Source: Climacium dendroides (lineage: Eukaryota > Streptophyta > Bryopsida > Hypnales > Climaciaceae). Taken from it: a stretch of 64,000 nt of DNA. The notes under the pieces were generated by a model that searched no databases, was not told where the DNA came from, and saw nothing but the letters and a program-made list of their open reading frames with translations. The position numbers were made by a program, and so were the translations under genes. The stretch spans positions 20,092,047-20,156,046 of the forward strand of contig OX467087.1 in assembly GCA_950106755.1 (NCBI GenBank), in the 5' to 3' direction. Position 1 is the first letter of the stretch, and each line of letters opens with the position of its first letter. Positions 49,080-61,899 of the stretch are shown piece by piece.

Positions 49080-49740
49080 AAACCACCATCGCCATAACCT
49101 AAGCGCTTCTATCACGACATAACGAACTCGACCGTCAGCAAGCTAGGGCACTACAACTGCGAAAACAGAGCCATAGAAAGAAACAGTGCTTGTATCTATA
49201 TTAGAAAAAATAGAAAAATTCGAGAACCGCTGAGTGATGACGAAACTTGGGCAACCGATATGGTCTTAAGTCATTTCACAAACCAAACCACCATCGTCAC
49301 AAACCAACAGCTTCTACCCCGACAACAAAAAGTTGTACCTGCAACCCAACCTCCAGCAACGACCTATGCTACGAGAAAAAGAGAGTCTAAACAGTATTCT
49401 GTGTCTATATTAATACACAGAATGATTCTGAGTCAACTACTTCCCAGCACTTCGCGTGGAACCAAATCGGTCTCGAATCAAACCACCATCGCCACAGACT
49501 TAGGAGCTTCTACCGCAACAACCAAACGTTCCACCAACCGGCAACCCAACTTCCAACAACGACCTATGCTCCTGCAAGAGAGCAGAAGAAAGAGAGAAAC
49601 AGTGGTCAATGCCTATATTAACACACAGAACGATTCCGATTCCACAACTTCCCCACACTTTCAAAAACTTCGCCTGGAACAACCAGCCTCCACTCTCAGA
49701 CCCCCATCGCCATCGCCTCCGACCTTCTTCTAGACACCAA
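49080..49740 (-). promoter_or_regulatory. Triplicated promoter/leader-like unit upstream of the SOBIR1-like gene
   Basis: Three units of about 205 bp begin AAACCACCATCG near 49080, 49285 and 49480. Each contains CTATATTA (49196-49203, 49405-49412 and 49613-49620), which reads TAATATAG toward the gene, spaced 209 and 208 bp. The nearest lies about 230 bp above the ATG, a plausible TATA position. The 157-codon plus-strand frame over the last two units is probably a by-product of the repeat. Confidence 0.5.
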
Positions 49741-49959
49741 GTGTTGCTAGCTACGTACAGCTGCAATTAAGAGAGCAGCTCAAGAGCGTGCCTTTGTGTC
49801 AGTAATAAGCTTGAGAGTTAAGATGTTGTGCGTTCACCAACTCCACTATCAATCTACCATACCGCTCTGCCAGTGATGACAGAAGAGTCTGCCGGAAGTT
49901 CGAGAGAATGATTCCAGGAGAGTCCGACCTGATCTGGTTCTGGAGCCCTGGCACTTGTT

Positions 49960-49992
49960 GGAACTTGAGCTTGAGCTTGAGCTTGAGGGCTG
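49960..49992 (+). repeat. Hexanucleotide microsatellite (GAGCTT)n
   Basis: About four and a half perfect GAGCTT units lie in a row. Confidence 0.9.
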
Positions 49993-50221
49993 TGTAAGTT
50001 ATTTCTAATAATTCCTATCAAGATATATGATGGTTAGGTGTGGCGCCTCGACACTGCGAGGACCAGATTCGGCCTCCGGAGTGCGTGGAAGTAGAGAAAA
50101 GGGGGGTTGTGGAGGGGAGTGCTGGACACACGGGACTGGTGGAGCCGTGGACGCGGGGGCTGCGTGGGATGTTTTTGTCTTGCCCTTTTTTCATGAGGGT
50201 AAGAGATTGTGCCATGTGACT

Positions 50222-50270
50222 TAAAAAAAAAAAAAAAGAAAGAAAGAAAGAAAAAAGAAAAGAGGTTTGC
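50222..50270 (+). repeat. A-rich tract with GAAA repeats
   Basis: A run of about 15 A is followed by several GAAA units. It follows a short GC-rich segment (50030-50190) that has no recognisable gene. Confidence 0.8.
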
Positions 50271-50449
50271 AACATTTTTTTTTTCCCCAACACATGAAAA
50301 AAATTAGCTTTGCAACTAAATCGGCACTTCCATGGCATAATACCGTACAACTTCTTCCAACTAACCAATGAAAGGTGAGGGGTTTTTTGAAGCAACCAAT
50401 GAGAGTTGAGACATTTTTTGGGCTGCAAGGGTGTGCATTCAAGGTGAGT

Positions 50450-51934
50450 TTATTGTTACATATAGGCTACTCAAATTTGGAAATTTATAAAATATTAGCA
50501 AGGAATCATAAAATTATAAAAAAAACAAAAAATGAATTGCATTTCTCTTGAATTAGTTATCAATTTCATCCCAAAAAAGTTTGGAGTCAATTGATCTTTG
50601 AAGCAGTGGGACTAAAAAAAATAATGCTTAAAGGTCAATGTTGTTACCTTGTTTGTGCCATTTTGAAATGTACACTATTGATACATTACAATGGCATAAA
50701 TAGGATTATTTTACCTTCACATGAATTGGCCCTTAGAGCCCTCAATTTTCCCCTTTGAAACTCTAACATGGCATTCCTAAAAGATTCACAACAAATATTG
50801 AACTTCCCCATACCTCAATCTTGTTGCCATTCATACAAACACACTGTTCCAAAGCAATTTTCTTGCTGTATGTTGTAGCCTTTGTCATCACGAGCCGTGC
50901 GACAGAAGATATGGTTGGTGTTTGCATCTCAAGATAATACAATTTGGCCTAGGTTCTGAATGGTTGAAGTTATTGACTGTGACATGTTAGTGGAAGGCAC
51001 ATGTAGTGGATGTCATTCATGACCTTCGTAATCTAGTTGCAAGCTCATTTTGGTTGTGATGGAGCCATTCATGCAACCATGATAGTCCGAGGTACTTTGA
51101 CCTTTTGCATATATTCTCTTTTTCCCATTGATAGAACTATTTTCCACCCATCACAACTGAAGCAAATTGGAAGGTCGTTGCGTGGGTCGTTGATGACATC
51201 CACCACATGTACTTGTTGTCTACATATTGTGAAAAGTAAACTCAACCATTGAGAACATAGGCCAAATTGTATTCACTTGTAAATTGAAGGCCAATGGTGA
51301 TAAAGGTTGGATTTGTGCACTAAAAAGGATATCTTTACTTTATTTACAACATCTCATTTTAGCACTCTAATGAAAGGCCATATCTCTTGGAAGTAATATA
51401 AGTTGTCAAAAGTTCTCAATGCTTATATGGGAGTTGAAAAGTTCTTTAATGGTCTAGCTATATAGGTTAAAATCCTTAATTATTATAAAAGTGAGTGAAC
51501 AGAATTCATATTTTTAGACTTAAAATAGATTGTATTGTTAATGAAAATCAAGTTCTTCTATCTAACTATCTACTCACCTCCAAATTAATGCTACTATAAG
51601 TGAAAGGTGAGATTGATACATGCGTACAAAATATTTGAATATTTATTTTACTTATCTTTCTCTAAGAAATGAGATTTTGCAAATGTTAAATACATAAATA
51701 TTCTTTAAAATTCATGTATTTCCACCAACTTTGCCCTACAACTATAGTAATCCCACCTAGATGCATCCAAATAAGGTTTTGAGAATCATTCTTATTCTTG
51801 AACTATAAATTAAATCTATTTTTGAATTTTATTGGTAGTTAAAAGGGGATTTTAAGATTATTTTAGAATTCATTTGTTGGATTCTATATAAATAAACTAT
51901 GAGTTTTTAAAGAGCTTAAAATAAGTGTATCCAA
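50450..51934. other. Gene-free AT-rich stretch
   Basis: I see no supported gene or repeat. Confidence 0.4.
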
Positions 51935-51942
51935 ATCAACTT

Positions 51943-52498
51943 CTCAGGGGGGGTCACTATAGTGTCCATTAAATACCATATGCAAACAAAACTTTGGACC
52001 CCTATATACTTTTTGAATTTCAAATAAAATTAAATGAAAAAAATATGAATAGATTTTACTACTTTGAAAGTTTATGTTTTGAATTATTGATATTTTTATT
52101 TGTTATTAATAATAAAAAAAAATTTAAAAAAATACATTGTAGAATTGAAAAATAACTTTCACACCCTTGTATTAATAAGAAAAAATTGTCTAAAAAATGA
52201 ACAAAAAATTTCTAAAAATAACTCTATATTGAAAGCTCATTTTGAGTTGAATATTGATGCAATGGTCATCTAAATGTGTTCTCTAAAAATATTTGAATTA
52301 AAAAAAACATGTCGTTTTATTGCATTTTTAACCTCTTCTAAAAATCATTCCATATTTTATTTGAGTTTGAAATTTTGGGAGTAGAATCCTATAGTTATTA
52401 GTAAACAATGCTCAAAATTTGAAGTTAAAATTATAGTTTATTAGAAACCACTTGTTCACATGTGGTTTGTTGTAGCAGAACTAAGTGCACTCCCCAAG
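51943..52498 (+). mobile_element. hAT-like MITE, copy C3
   Basis: This 556-bp copy has a perfect 8-bp target duplication, ATCAACTT, at 51935-51942 and 52499-52506. The left end is CTCAGGGGGGTCACTATAG and the inverted right end CTTGGGGAGTGCACTTAG. It aligns with C1 throughout and, inverted, with C2. No coding capacity. Confidence 0.88.
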
Positions 52499-52762
52499 AT
52501 CAACTTTAGGCTCTCATATATAGAGGTTGTACATTTTAGCTGAAAATCTAGATTGTTGAGTTTCGTAAACATAACACAATTGGATATTATTATCTAATGG
52601 TGATAAGGATTTACCATTGGAAATCATGACCAAGATCAAGGGACATTGAATACTTGAAATTAGATCTAGCCATTAACTAGTCCTAAAAGTCATGAGTCCC
52701 CCGACATCCATATTTTAAATGATGCACGGAGTATTTCAAGACAATATTTTATCCAAATACCT

Positions 52763-52884
52763 CATGATTGTCATACTGGACAAGTTACTATTCATCAAAT
52801 GTACCTCTCAAGTACATTTGATGAATAGTAACTCGTCCTACAGGATGAAAAATGAATAGTAACTTGTCCAGTATGACAACCATG
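52763..52884. mobile_element. 122-bp foldback element with 8-bp target duplication
   Basis: Outer arms 52763-52795 and 52852-52884 are 33-bp inverted repeats with one mismatch. An inner pair (52778-52804 and 52812-52838) shares the ACAAGTTACTATTCAT core, so two alternative hairpins are possible. AAATACCT stands on both sides (52755-52762 and 52885-52892), which fits an hAT-type duplication. Confidence 0.85.
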
Positions 52885-52892
52885 AAATACCT

Positions 52893-54110
52893 TCTCATGT
52901 ATTCAAATCAATTCTTGAATGTTTTCAAAAGATGACCTTTCTCTACAATCAATTTAATGAAATTGACAAAAATAATATATTTATACAAAGAGACAATAAA
53001 AAATGTGCCAAAATTTTAAAAATCATTCAACAGTTAAAACTAAAGCTCAAATTCAAAATTTGTCTTTTATACATGAAAATCTTCATCAAGATTTGTCCTT
53101 ATCTAAATTAGAAGTTGGCATAATACTACTCACAAATGGAATTATTTATCTATAAAGATAATTAAATAATCATAAACATAATTCTAGGGGCTCATTCAAA
53201 TTTAAAGATGTTATTGTCAAATAGAAAAAATGCACTCTATATTATTTGACCTCTCATTTCATGGTATAGAAGCATTTCTCAATGACTTCTCAATTGTAGT
53301 CAATCAAAACCTTCTAAAAACTAAGCCCCCTCACATCTTGATTTAATGTGAATTAGGTCCAAGCACTTGCTTTGGTCTTCAATTGGGACATTCTTCTAAA
53401 CTGGAATTAGTAGTCAAGGTAAGGGGGCATTGCAGATGGTAAACACCCTATTTAAAATTGACCAAAGTTTGGATGATAGGCTCCAAAGGTTAATGACTAG
53501 TATGTGCAAATATGGTAAATACACTTGATGTCCCAATTGAAGACCCATACTTAATTGGGTCTTCCACACTTAATTGCACCATAATGTAGACCCCATCTTC
53601 ATTTTGTAACCTCAATCTATAGTTGTCATTCTTTCATTATTTAAATGATACAAATTTCATAAGTTAAAATACAACTACCTTAGATTTAAAATCTAAAATA
53701 AAAAAGAGATATTTATTACGGTGCAATCAAGTGTATAAATTGCAATTAGTTGTAGTCACCTTCTACCTCCCCTATAAGGTAGGGTGCTCTAAATGCACCT
53801 AGATGCTCCAAAAGCGACCACTAATCCAAAGGTACATTTTGCTTTCTTCAATGTACCAACAACGTGCATTTCTAAAGGTGGTTAATTTCAGTGATCCGTG
53901 TATTTCATCTTCAAAATTTCATAACTAATTTCATAAAGGTCCCAAAAATTCGAAACAACATGGGTTCATTGCCAATTCCGTTTTTCTTCCTACGAAAATT
54001 TACTTGGAATTGTTCCAAGGAGTTTAATTAGCTCCCCAAAAATGCTATCAACTCTTCATAGGGATTCCCCCCCTTTTCCTCCCCTTACTTTCTTTTTCCC
54101 TCTCCCTTGA
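52893..54110. other. Gene-free AT-rich stretch
   Basis: I see nothing supportable here. Confidence 0.4.
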
Positions 54111-54680
54111 TTAATAATTGTATTGCAACCATATTGTCATTATGACTAGTGTGCCCTGTATCGTTATCACAATCGAAACAAAAACAAAAATCATTTTTGT
54201 AATTTTTCAGTTCATATAAACTTCAAAATTCAATAACTTTCTCACTGTAGGTTCAAACACCACCAAAACAAAAGCCTGTGCTGCACCCCCTTCCTTGCCA
54301 AGAGCTTTCCGACGGTACCAAGAATGCAAGACCCACTCCCCTCTTTATTATTTCCTACCCTGAATAATAATTGTATTGCGACCATGTTGTCATTATGACT
54401 AGTGTGCCCTGTATCCTTATCAGGGTCAAAACAAAAACAAAAACAATTTTTATAAATTTTTCAGTTCATATAAACTTCAAAATTCAATAACTTTCTCACT
54501 GTAGGTTCAAACACCACCAAAACAAAAGCCTGTGCTGCACCCCCTTCCTTGCCGAGAGCTTTCCGACGGTACCAAGAACGCGAGACCCCCTCCCCTCTTT
54601 ATTATTTCCTTTCCCCTCCCTCCCCTAGTCCCCTTAATTAATAATTGGGTTGCGGCCATGCCGTCATTATGATTCCCACC
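54111..54680 (+). repeat. Tandem repeat, two full units and a partial third
   Basis: Units begin TTAATAATTGTATTGC near 54111, 54364 and 54638 (periods about 253 and 274 bp). The first two share GTCATTATGACTAGTGTGCC, TTTCTCACTGTAGG and CTTTCCGACGGTACC. The third stops soon after GTCATTATGA. Confidence 0.8.
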
Positions 54681-55460
54681 AATAACATACGGTCCTCCTG
54701 TTCCGTGACTTCCGTCGCCAGACGGAGCTGAGGTGCTTCGCGGGTCCAAGTCCCAAGCGGGTGCTGACGAGGACGACCAGTCAAGAGGGGAAGGCTGTGC
54801 TGGGACACGTCCTTTTCTCTAGCTAAGCTTTAGCCTCCTTGGCTGACTGACTGGGCTGCGCGGGCTGGGCGCGGGCTGGGCGGGGAGGAACGAGGCTCCC
54901 TCCACGTTCCCATCGAGTTCCCTTGTGGCTTCGGACCTTTCGGGCCCCACCCCCGAGAGTGGGAACGGGGTACCGAAGCTCCTGCATGGCATATCCGTGC
55001 GCGCCCCCCCTTTCCTTTGCTGTTGCTTTTGAGGATAGGGTTGCCAGTGTCTTGTTCTTATCGCCAGGGGCAGACCCCAGCTCTCTTTTTTCTCATACAA
55101 CTTTGGAGGGCCAGGGTGAACTGACCCCCTCATTACCCCTGGGGAAAACGCCGTGGAATTTTTTATTTGCAATCAGATGAATTTTTTTTTGCAAATTCTG
55201 AATTCAGATTTGCAATTAGCGGCCCCAAATTAGCTAGGGGTCGTGTAGAAATGTAAAAAATCATGGCAAAAAATAGGGGGCTTTTTTCACAATTAAACCT
55301 GGCCTGGTCAGTTCTCCTTTGTGGGGATCGTAAGCTATCATAACTTACTACTACTGTTGATGAGGCAGTGGGTGGTGGGGGAGCAGCAAACGTGACTCGG
55401 GGGGCCCCCGGTACCCCAGGTGCTTTGCACTTGGGAGCTAGTTCAAAGTTAGCTGATTGA
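54681..55460. other. GC-rich island of unknown origin
   Basis: Composition jumps well above the flanks over roughly 54680-55160 and again near 55370-55430. Features include GGGCTGGGCGCGGGCTGGGCG and GGGGGGCCCCCGG. Open frames in several phases carry no motif. An organellar insertion or part of a retroelement is possible; I cannot decide from sequence alone. Confidence 0.35.
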
Positions 55461-55495
55461 GCTAGTGGAATTGGGGAAAAAAATAAACCTAGGTT

Positions 55496-55745
55496 GCAAT
55501 TTAAAAACATTGGCAAAAGACCAGTGAAAAAATCTTTAAAAAATTTTCTTGTTTTGAGTGGAAAAAATAGAGAAAAATAACCAAATTGTGTACTTGAAAA
55601 AACAATTCAAATTGTTTGGAAAAAACCAGTGGCTAGCAATTTGAAAACATTGGCAAAAGACCAATGAAAAAATTTGTAATTTTTTTTGTTTTGAGTGAAA
55701 AAAAATAGAGAAAAATAACCGGATTTTGTACTTGAAAAATAGTTA
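55496..55745 (+). repeat. 140-bp tandem duplication
   Basis: Two units starting GCAATTTAAAAACATTGGC (55496) and GCAATTTGAAAACATTGGC (55636) continue with CAAAAGACCA and AATAGAGAAAAATAACC. Confidence 0.75.
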
Positions 55746-55759
55746 AATTTGGGAATTGA

Positions 55760-57862
55760 AGGAAAATAGGTTGTAAAACTCAAAGAAAAACTTTTCAAAC
55801 TCTTGCTTGGAAGTAGTGGTGGTGTTAGTAAATGGAGTTTAGTCCAAAGATGCATATAAATGGATTCCCTCCATTCCAAATTAATAAATATCACATTGCA
55901 AAAAAAATCCATGAGATTTAGAAAGAAAAAAAACTAACTTTTTGACATTAGTGAGGGAGGGTTTAGGATTTAAAATGTCTAGGGATTAGGATTTAGGATG
56001 CAAGGTTTTGGGGTGAGGATTTCAGATTTTTTGTTTCCTTGAAATATAGTTGTCTTCCAAATGTTAAAACAACATGTCTAGAGAATGGGAAGATTGCTTC
56101 GAAATGTATAACTATGGGGAAAGATCAATTTGAGCAAATTGTAGAATTGTCTACCCACACCTTCATTGTAATGCAAGCATTGTTCAATGTGCTCATGGGG
56201 CTATGCAATGCATATTGGACACCTAATTTTGGATTTTAAAAATCCATGATTAGATACTTGAATTGGAACAAAGGCATTAGAAGATTTTTTAGGCCTTTAG
56301 AAGACTATAAATTATTGGATTGCAGAAAATGTGGAAACACCGCCAAATCAATAGGGTGACATGGTTGTGGCCATGCCACATCATATAATAACATTTAATT
56401 ATTTTTTCTAAAATATTTATAATGTTTCAAATATTTAAAATATATTTATTTATTTATTAAATAGTATAACAACATTATAGTGGTTCATAGCAAAGGAAAT
56501 AGCCCCAAACCAATCTTTGGGAGGCCTCAAATTCCTTCTAATGGATTATTTGCTCAAGTTTGAAGGGGAAGAGATTTTGCATTGATAGAAGTAAAGATAA
56601 GGCTACGGTCCTTCAACAATTTAGGCTCTAAATGCTTCTCTTATGTAAGAGTGACTGATATGTTTTGTGTAACATATATGATCATTATTGATCAAGTATG
56701 TACACTTACAAGGATAGTTATAGTGGACCTCCTACCTTGCCTTGAGGAAGTTTGAGTTGTTATCTAACTCAAAAACAAACTAGTACTACAAAGACAAAGC
56801 CTCTCATAGTGTAGTTGCTTGTTCTTCACAATCTTGCTAACATCATTCACAATAGTAGGTATGAATGAACTTTCATTATAGTAATTGCTAAGGAATCTAT
56901 GTATTTTTAAACTAAGAATATCTAAAATGATCATTTTTAGTACATTGGTTGAAAAGAAAAAAGGAAAGAAAATTGAAATTGAAATTCAATTGCATAGAAT
57001 TGTTGAACACTACTATAGAAATGTATGCAATTTTTTTTTTAAATTTTTACCATATAGATTGTAAGAATTTTTTCATTTGAAGTTAGAAGAATTATGTGTT
57101 TTTGAACTTGAATGACAAGGTCAATAGATCTTTGTTCTTCTTGGAGAAACATTTCTTACTACTTCACATAATTGGGTATTTTACCTCAACGTAATATGCC
57201 ATGTTCAATTAATTATATACATACCAAAATTTAGAAACAAATGGATATAATAGTGCATGTTGTTGAAAGCTCCTCACCTTTTTTTTACAATATAAATTTT
57301 GATTCATGCATCCAATCAAGGGAAAACATCAATCCTACCAACATGAGGGACTTCCCTTGTATGATTCTTGAGATCCATACAATCTTCATATGTGTATGCA
57401 ATACCCCCTTCATACCAGGAGTAGTCACATCTTCTTCACCAAGCAAACGGAGAATCAAAATGAGAGGTTATTGATGATGAGAAAAAATAGGAGTCAATGG
57501 GGAGCAATTTTAGGTGAAGAAGGTGTGGGAGGGTTACATTTGTACACTATGGTTTAAATTTTAAAAAAAATTCAAAATCAAATTTACACTTTGTAGGACC
57601 CATTTTGTCATTTACCAATCAATTGTTTATTTATGCATTGAAGTAGAAGAAGTATAACTATGATCTCTAAATGAAGATCATATTTGTTTGAGTCCCCTTA
57701 TCAAAGTCTAAAAGGAAAAGAAAATAACTAGTGTTAGGTATTAAAAAGTTCAATGTTTTTAAATTAGTTCAATACATTTCAAGTTTAGTTTTTAATCATG
57801 AAATTAAAATGAAGTTTGATAAATATGTGAATATTTTTAATAGAAACAAATTAAATTTTTAT
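55760..57862. other. Gene-free AT-rich stretch
   Basis: I see no supported gene. Confidence 0.4.
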
Positions 57863-58144
57863 TTAATCCTTAAAGTTCTTTAACTATAATATCATCAAAA
57901 ATGCTCCAAAGGTTGTCATTTTTAGTACAAGTATTGCATTTTTGAAAAATATCATTTGTGGGTACATGTACCGTAGGATCTTGTAGTACTTTAGATTTAG
58001 AACATGTGGAAAAAATTTCAGAAATTTGTACTAAATTAGCGTTTGAAGTGGCAAAAATCCTTTTTTTGACCTTGCAAAAAACCAGGCAGTTGCATTTCAT
58101 AATACATGCTTAAAAAATTTCAAATCATTTGGAATTGTACAACA

Positions 58145-59073
58145 TCATACTACTAATCATACTACTAAAATCATAAGGCCCTCTTTAATATCACAAATGC
58201 TACCATTAATACTAGAGGCTCGTGCTTGCTATGCTATGCATTTATTGTATCACATATTAGTAAAAATTTGATATATTTGAATAGAATGCATGATAATGAT
58301 TTACATAAGTCTTTAAAATAATTATTTTAATTATTTTATAAAAATATTTCCAATCATGCATACATAGAAATCATATTTTCACACAATGTGATAATACTAA
58401 AATAAAGTAGTAGTTCACAATCACCTCTGTAATATCACTTTTTACAAAGGATGGTATTATAGAAATAATATAGTCATTGCAATTGAGGTGATATTAAAGA
58501 GGATCAATATGGTGATATTATAAAGGTAGCAATTCCATTGCTTTTCTTGGCTTTATACTTCTTTTACATTTCTATGATTTTGTGCTGTTGTGCTTTTCTT
58601 GGCTTTATACTTCTTTTACATTTCTATGATTTTGTGCTGTTGTGAGCTTTGAACTTTTGATTTCAATTTTCTATTGCTACTACCAAATGATTTGAGAAAT
58701 TCATTAGATTGAATCGATTTTGGATTTCACAACAATTAAATTGTTCACGAAGCTTTTGAGATTTACAAGTTTTTCCTTTAAATTCTTCTTTTTGGGTTGC
58801 CATTATTTGTAGCAATTGAGTCAAATTTCTAATGCATTCTAATGTATGTGTATCTTTTACCTTATTCATCATTGCATGTATTTCATTCATCATTCATTAA
58901 ATTTCTATTATTTATTTTAGTATATGTTTATTTATTTTTTAAATTATATGAAAATTTTAGTAATTTTTATTTGAAGATTTATTGAAATTCTTGCTTTGCA
59001 TTCTATCTAATACATAAAAATTCTAATGAAATTCTAATGGTGAATGCGTAGCATAGCAAGTGCCAAGCACTAG
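58145..59073 (+). mobile_element. Helitron-like non-autonomous element, copy A5
   Basis: The element starts TCATACTACTAATCATAC and ends AAGTGCCAAGCACTAG, with a small AGTGC/GCACT hairpin at the end. The host reads ACAACA before it and TATAGGAAA after it. The homologous site in B1 (about 16383-16397) reads ACAACATATAGGAAA, so the insertion fell between A and T with no duplication, as Helitrons do. It carries a 76-codon minus-strand frame (58893-58663) shared with A1 and A4. Confidence 0.82.
58540..58643 (+). repeat. 52-bp perfect tandem duplication in A5
   Basis: The units 58540-58591 and 58592-58643 both begin GCTTTTCTTGGC and appear identical, so the duplication is very recent. Confidence 0.85.
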
Positions 59074-60210
59074 TATAGGAAAAAAATAGTAAGTAGCAAA
59101 ATGTAGAGAATGATTCAAAATATTAAATTGTTAACAATTTATTTATGGAAATTGAAAAATGCCAATTCCAATGGTTGTAATTTTGTAATAAACAATCAAC
59201 ACCTAATTAAAAAAAAATTCCAAAAATATTGAAATTGAGTTAAATAAAGGACTTCAAAGTTTATCTTAGAGTAGGAAATCCATAACTACCTGCAAATTAG
59301 AACTCCTCATAACTTTCATCTTATTAATTAAAATGGAATGATTCAAAAAAATTCACATATATATATATAAATCTAATGAACCAATTTCAAATTTTTATTT
59401 CTGAAAAAAGTGATTTTGTTTGATTTGAGAAATAAACTATATATACAATAATTTTTTAACTATGTAGTCAAAAGTTATGAAAATTGTTGGGCCTTAAAGG
59501 TACTCTTAATGTACATGTTGTGTGAAAATTTCATAAAAAAAAATGAAATTTTTACTCACATATACCTACCCAGAAAAGTTGTATTGCCAAAAACACAAGA
59601 CTATTGTAGTCCTCTAGGGGTTCATACACCTTAATTTTGGAGATACATTTATTGAAGTATTTCTTAAAAAATCTTTTTAGAATCGCTATTATAAACCTCT
59701 TATAACTCTATCCCTTCCTAGATATATTTTTTCAACATCAAATAAACTCAAGATACTTCTCATGTTTGATTATTTGGGTAGATTTTAATTTTTTATTACA
59801 CTTTGCTTTGTACAATTCTAATTAGTTTTTCAAAATTTATAAGTTTATTCTATTTTTGAAGATAAACGTGGATCTTCCTTGTAATGCACAAAAATCACTA
59901 TTTTCTAGAAAACATTTGGACTTATAATTCAAATTTATATGTACTAGTATATGGAAAGCTTTTGATCATTCTATTTTCATTAAGTTATAAAGATTATTAT
60001 AAAATTTTCTTTTACAAATATTTTTTTAAGAAATAAAAGCATTTTTAGTAGTATTTTGTGGAAATGTAATAAGGCATTTAGAAATTTTTATCTTCTTTGA
60101 AATTTGGATTTCTATTCTAAACTCAGCTTTCAACATTATTGTGAACAAAAAAATTTGTTTTTTTAATTACATTTTGCAAATTACTAATATTGTAATTGAT
60201 AGTTTTCAAA

Positions 60211-60211
60211 T

Positions 60212-60248
<37 letters not shown>
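60211..60248. repeat. (AT)n microsatellite
   Basis: About 18 uninterrupted AT units. Confidence 0.95.
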
Positions 60249-60249
<1 letters not shown>

Positions 60250-60253
<4 letters not shown>

Positions 60254-61895
60254 AATTGAGGTTATCAATAATTTAGTCTTCCATATTGTCTTGCACTGCC
60301 TTCCACTTAATTTTTGGAAGACTTCCATGGAAATAATGAAACAATGACAACCATAGATTGAGGTTATAAAATGAAGATGGGATTTATATTATGGTGCAAT
60401 TAGGTGTATTTAACTTATTTTCACATGCTACTGTAGTTGTTAACTTTTAGAGCCCATCATTCAAATATTGACCAATTTTATCTAGTGTGATTACCATTTG
60501 CAATGCATCTTTCTTTGACTATTAATTCTAGTTTAAAAGACCATCCTAAAGACCAAAGCAAGGTCTTAGGTAAGGCTTACACCAAATCAAGAGATGAAGA
60601 AATTGCAGCTCTATAAGAAACCAAGGGGTGAGTACAAAATTTTCAAAGTTCTAACTAGGCTTTTATTATGTTAAGGTTGCTAGTTGGCTTTGGAATTTCA
60701 ATTTAGAAGTATAAATGATGTTTATATCCAAATTGATTAAATATTAGTTTTTAATCTAAATATTTTGGAAATTATGATAGTTTTCCCAATTGGTGTGATA
60801 ATGCATTAATTTAAGAGTTTAAGAGTTCAAAATCCAAATTGTTTGTCACCCACTACTTAGATGAATATGAAATTTTTAGATTGGTTGGCCATATTTTATT
60901 TTGCAATAGGTATATTCTTGTAATTGAATGCCATTTGCAATCTTAATTGGTTGTAAATGTGAGGGTCAATTTTGAATAAGATGCTTAGTTGGATTACATT
61001 TAATTGAATGTTCTTTATTATGTATTTGTGTCTATTATTTGAAGGTTGAGTATCTAAATTGGAAGCATTTAATGATAAGTTGTATTTGTCTAAGTCCATT
61101 TATCAAGTTGTGTGTTGATTTTACCAATATCACTAAAGACAAACCTATATGGGAATTTTTGAGGCTCTTTGTGTATCAAAATTTTGGCTTTAAAGATTAA
61201 TTGACTGTAATATTTGTAGTTGTTGTAGCCTTAAATATGTATGTTAAACCAATTGAGGTTTAGATTGTGTAGTGATTGGAAGATTCTTGGATAGGAAGTG
61301 TAGTCTATGTGATGTTTGCCAAATTGAAAAATTGTCTATAAATATTGGGTTGAATGCTATATTTGTGAGAATGAATAATTAAACTAGATAATTAAAATTT
61401 ATTAAATATTGGAGAGACAAAAATATTATTTGTGCAATTTTTGTAAACCAAATTGGAATGTATGTGTATAAGTTGAATGCAAGTATGTAAGAATGAATGA
61501 AAAGAAAGATCCTATACTATGGTAGAACCAAGTGCCAATTTCATGATGCAATATGTATTTTAAATTGTCTTGTAAGTTAGTGACTATTTAGATTACTAGT
61601 TCAAAATTGGAAATTAAACAATTAACTCAATTGAAAAAAAATCAAAGCGGGAATCAAAGAGGGAGAGAAGAAATAAGTGAACAAACCAAATTAGAAAAAG
61701 GTAGCGTACAAGTTGTGAAGAGCATTTTTTTCACTTTTTAAGAAGTGCCAAAGTGGTGGTATAAAATGTTATAGTGCTCCAAGTTTCAACATTCATCCAC
61801 ATATTAGATAGAAAATATCACTTTAGTACATATCACATGTCTAAAATTTGGTATATTTAGCAAACCTACTTATCCTAATCTGATTGGATCAAACT
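60250..61895. other. Gene-free AT-rich stretch
   Basis: I see no supported gene. Confidence 0.4.
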
Positions 61896-61899
61896 TTAA

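Larger units (their letters stand above)
57867..59620 (+). mobile_element. TTAA-flanked piggyBac-like MITE, copy B3, with nested Helitron
   Basis: Left flank TTAA (57863-57866), right flank TTCA (59621-59624). The ends TCCTTAAAGTTC and, inverted, CCCCTAGAGG align with B1. Removing the Helitron-like element A5 (929 bp) leaves about 825 bp, close to B1. No transposase. Confidence 0.7.

Noticed and set aside
49260..49733. A 157-codon frame upstream of the SOBIR1-like gene
   Set aside because: It lies over the tandem promoter/leader units and simply repeats with them; there is no motif.
60141..60347. A short frame over the (AT)n tract
   Set aside because: The peptide is a translation of the microsatellite.
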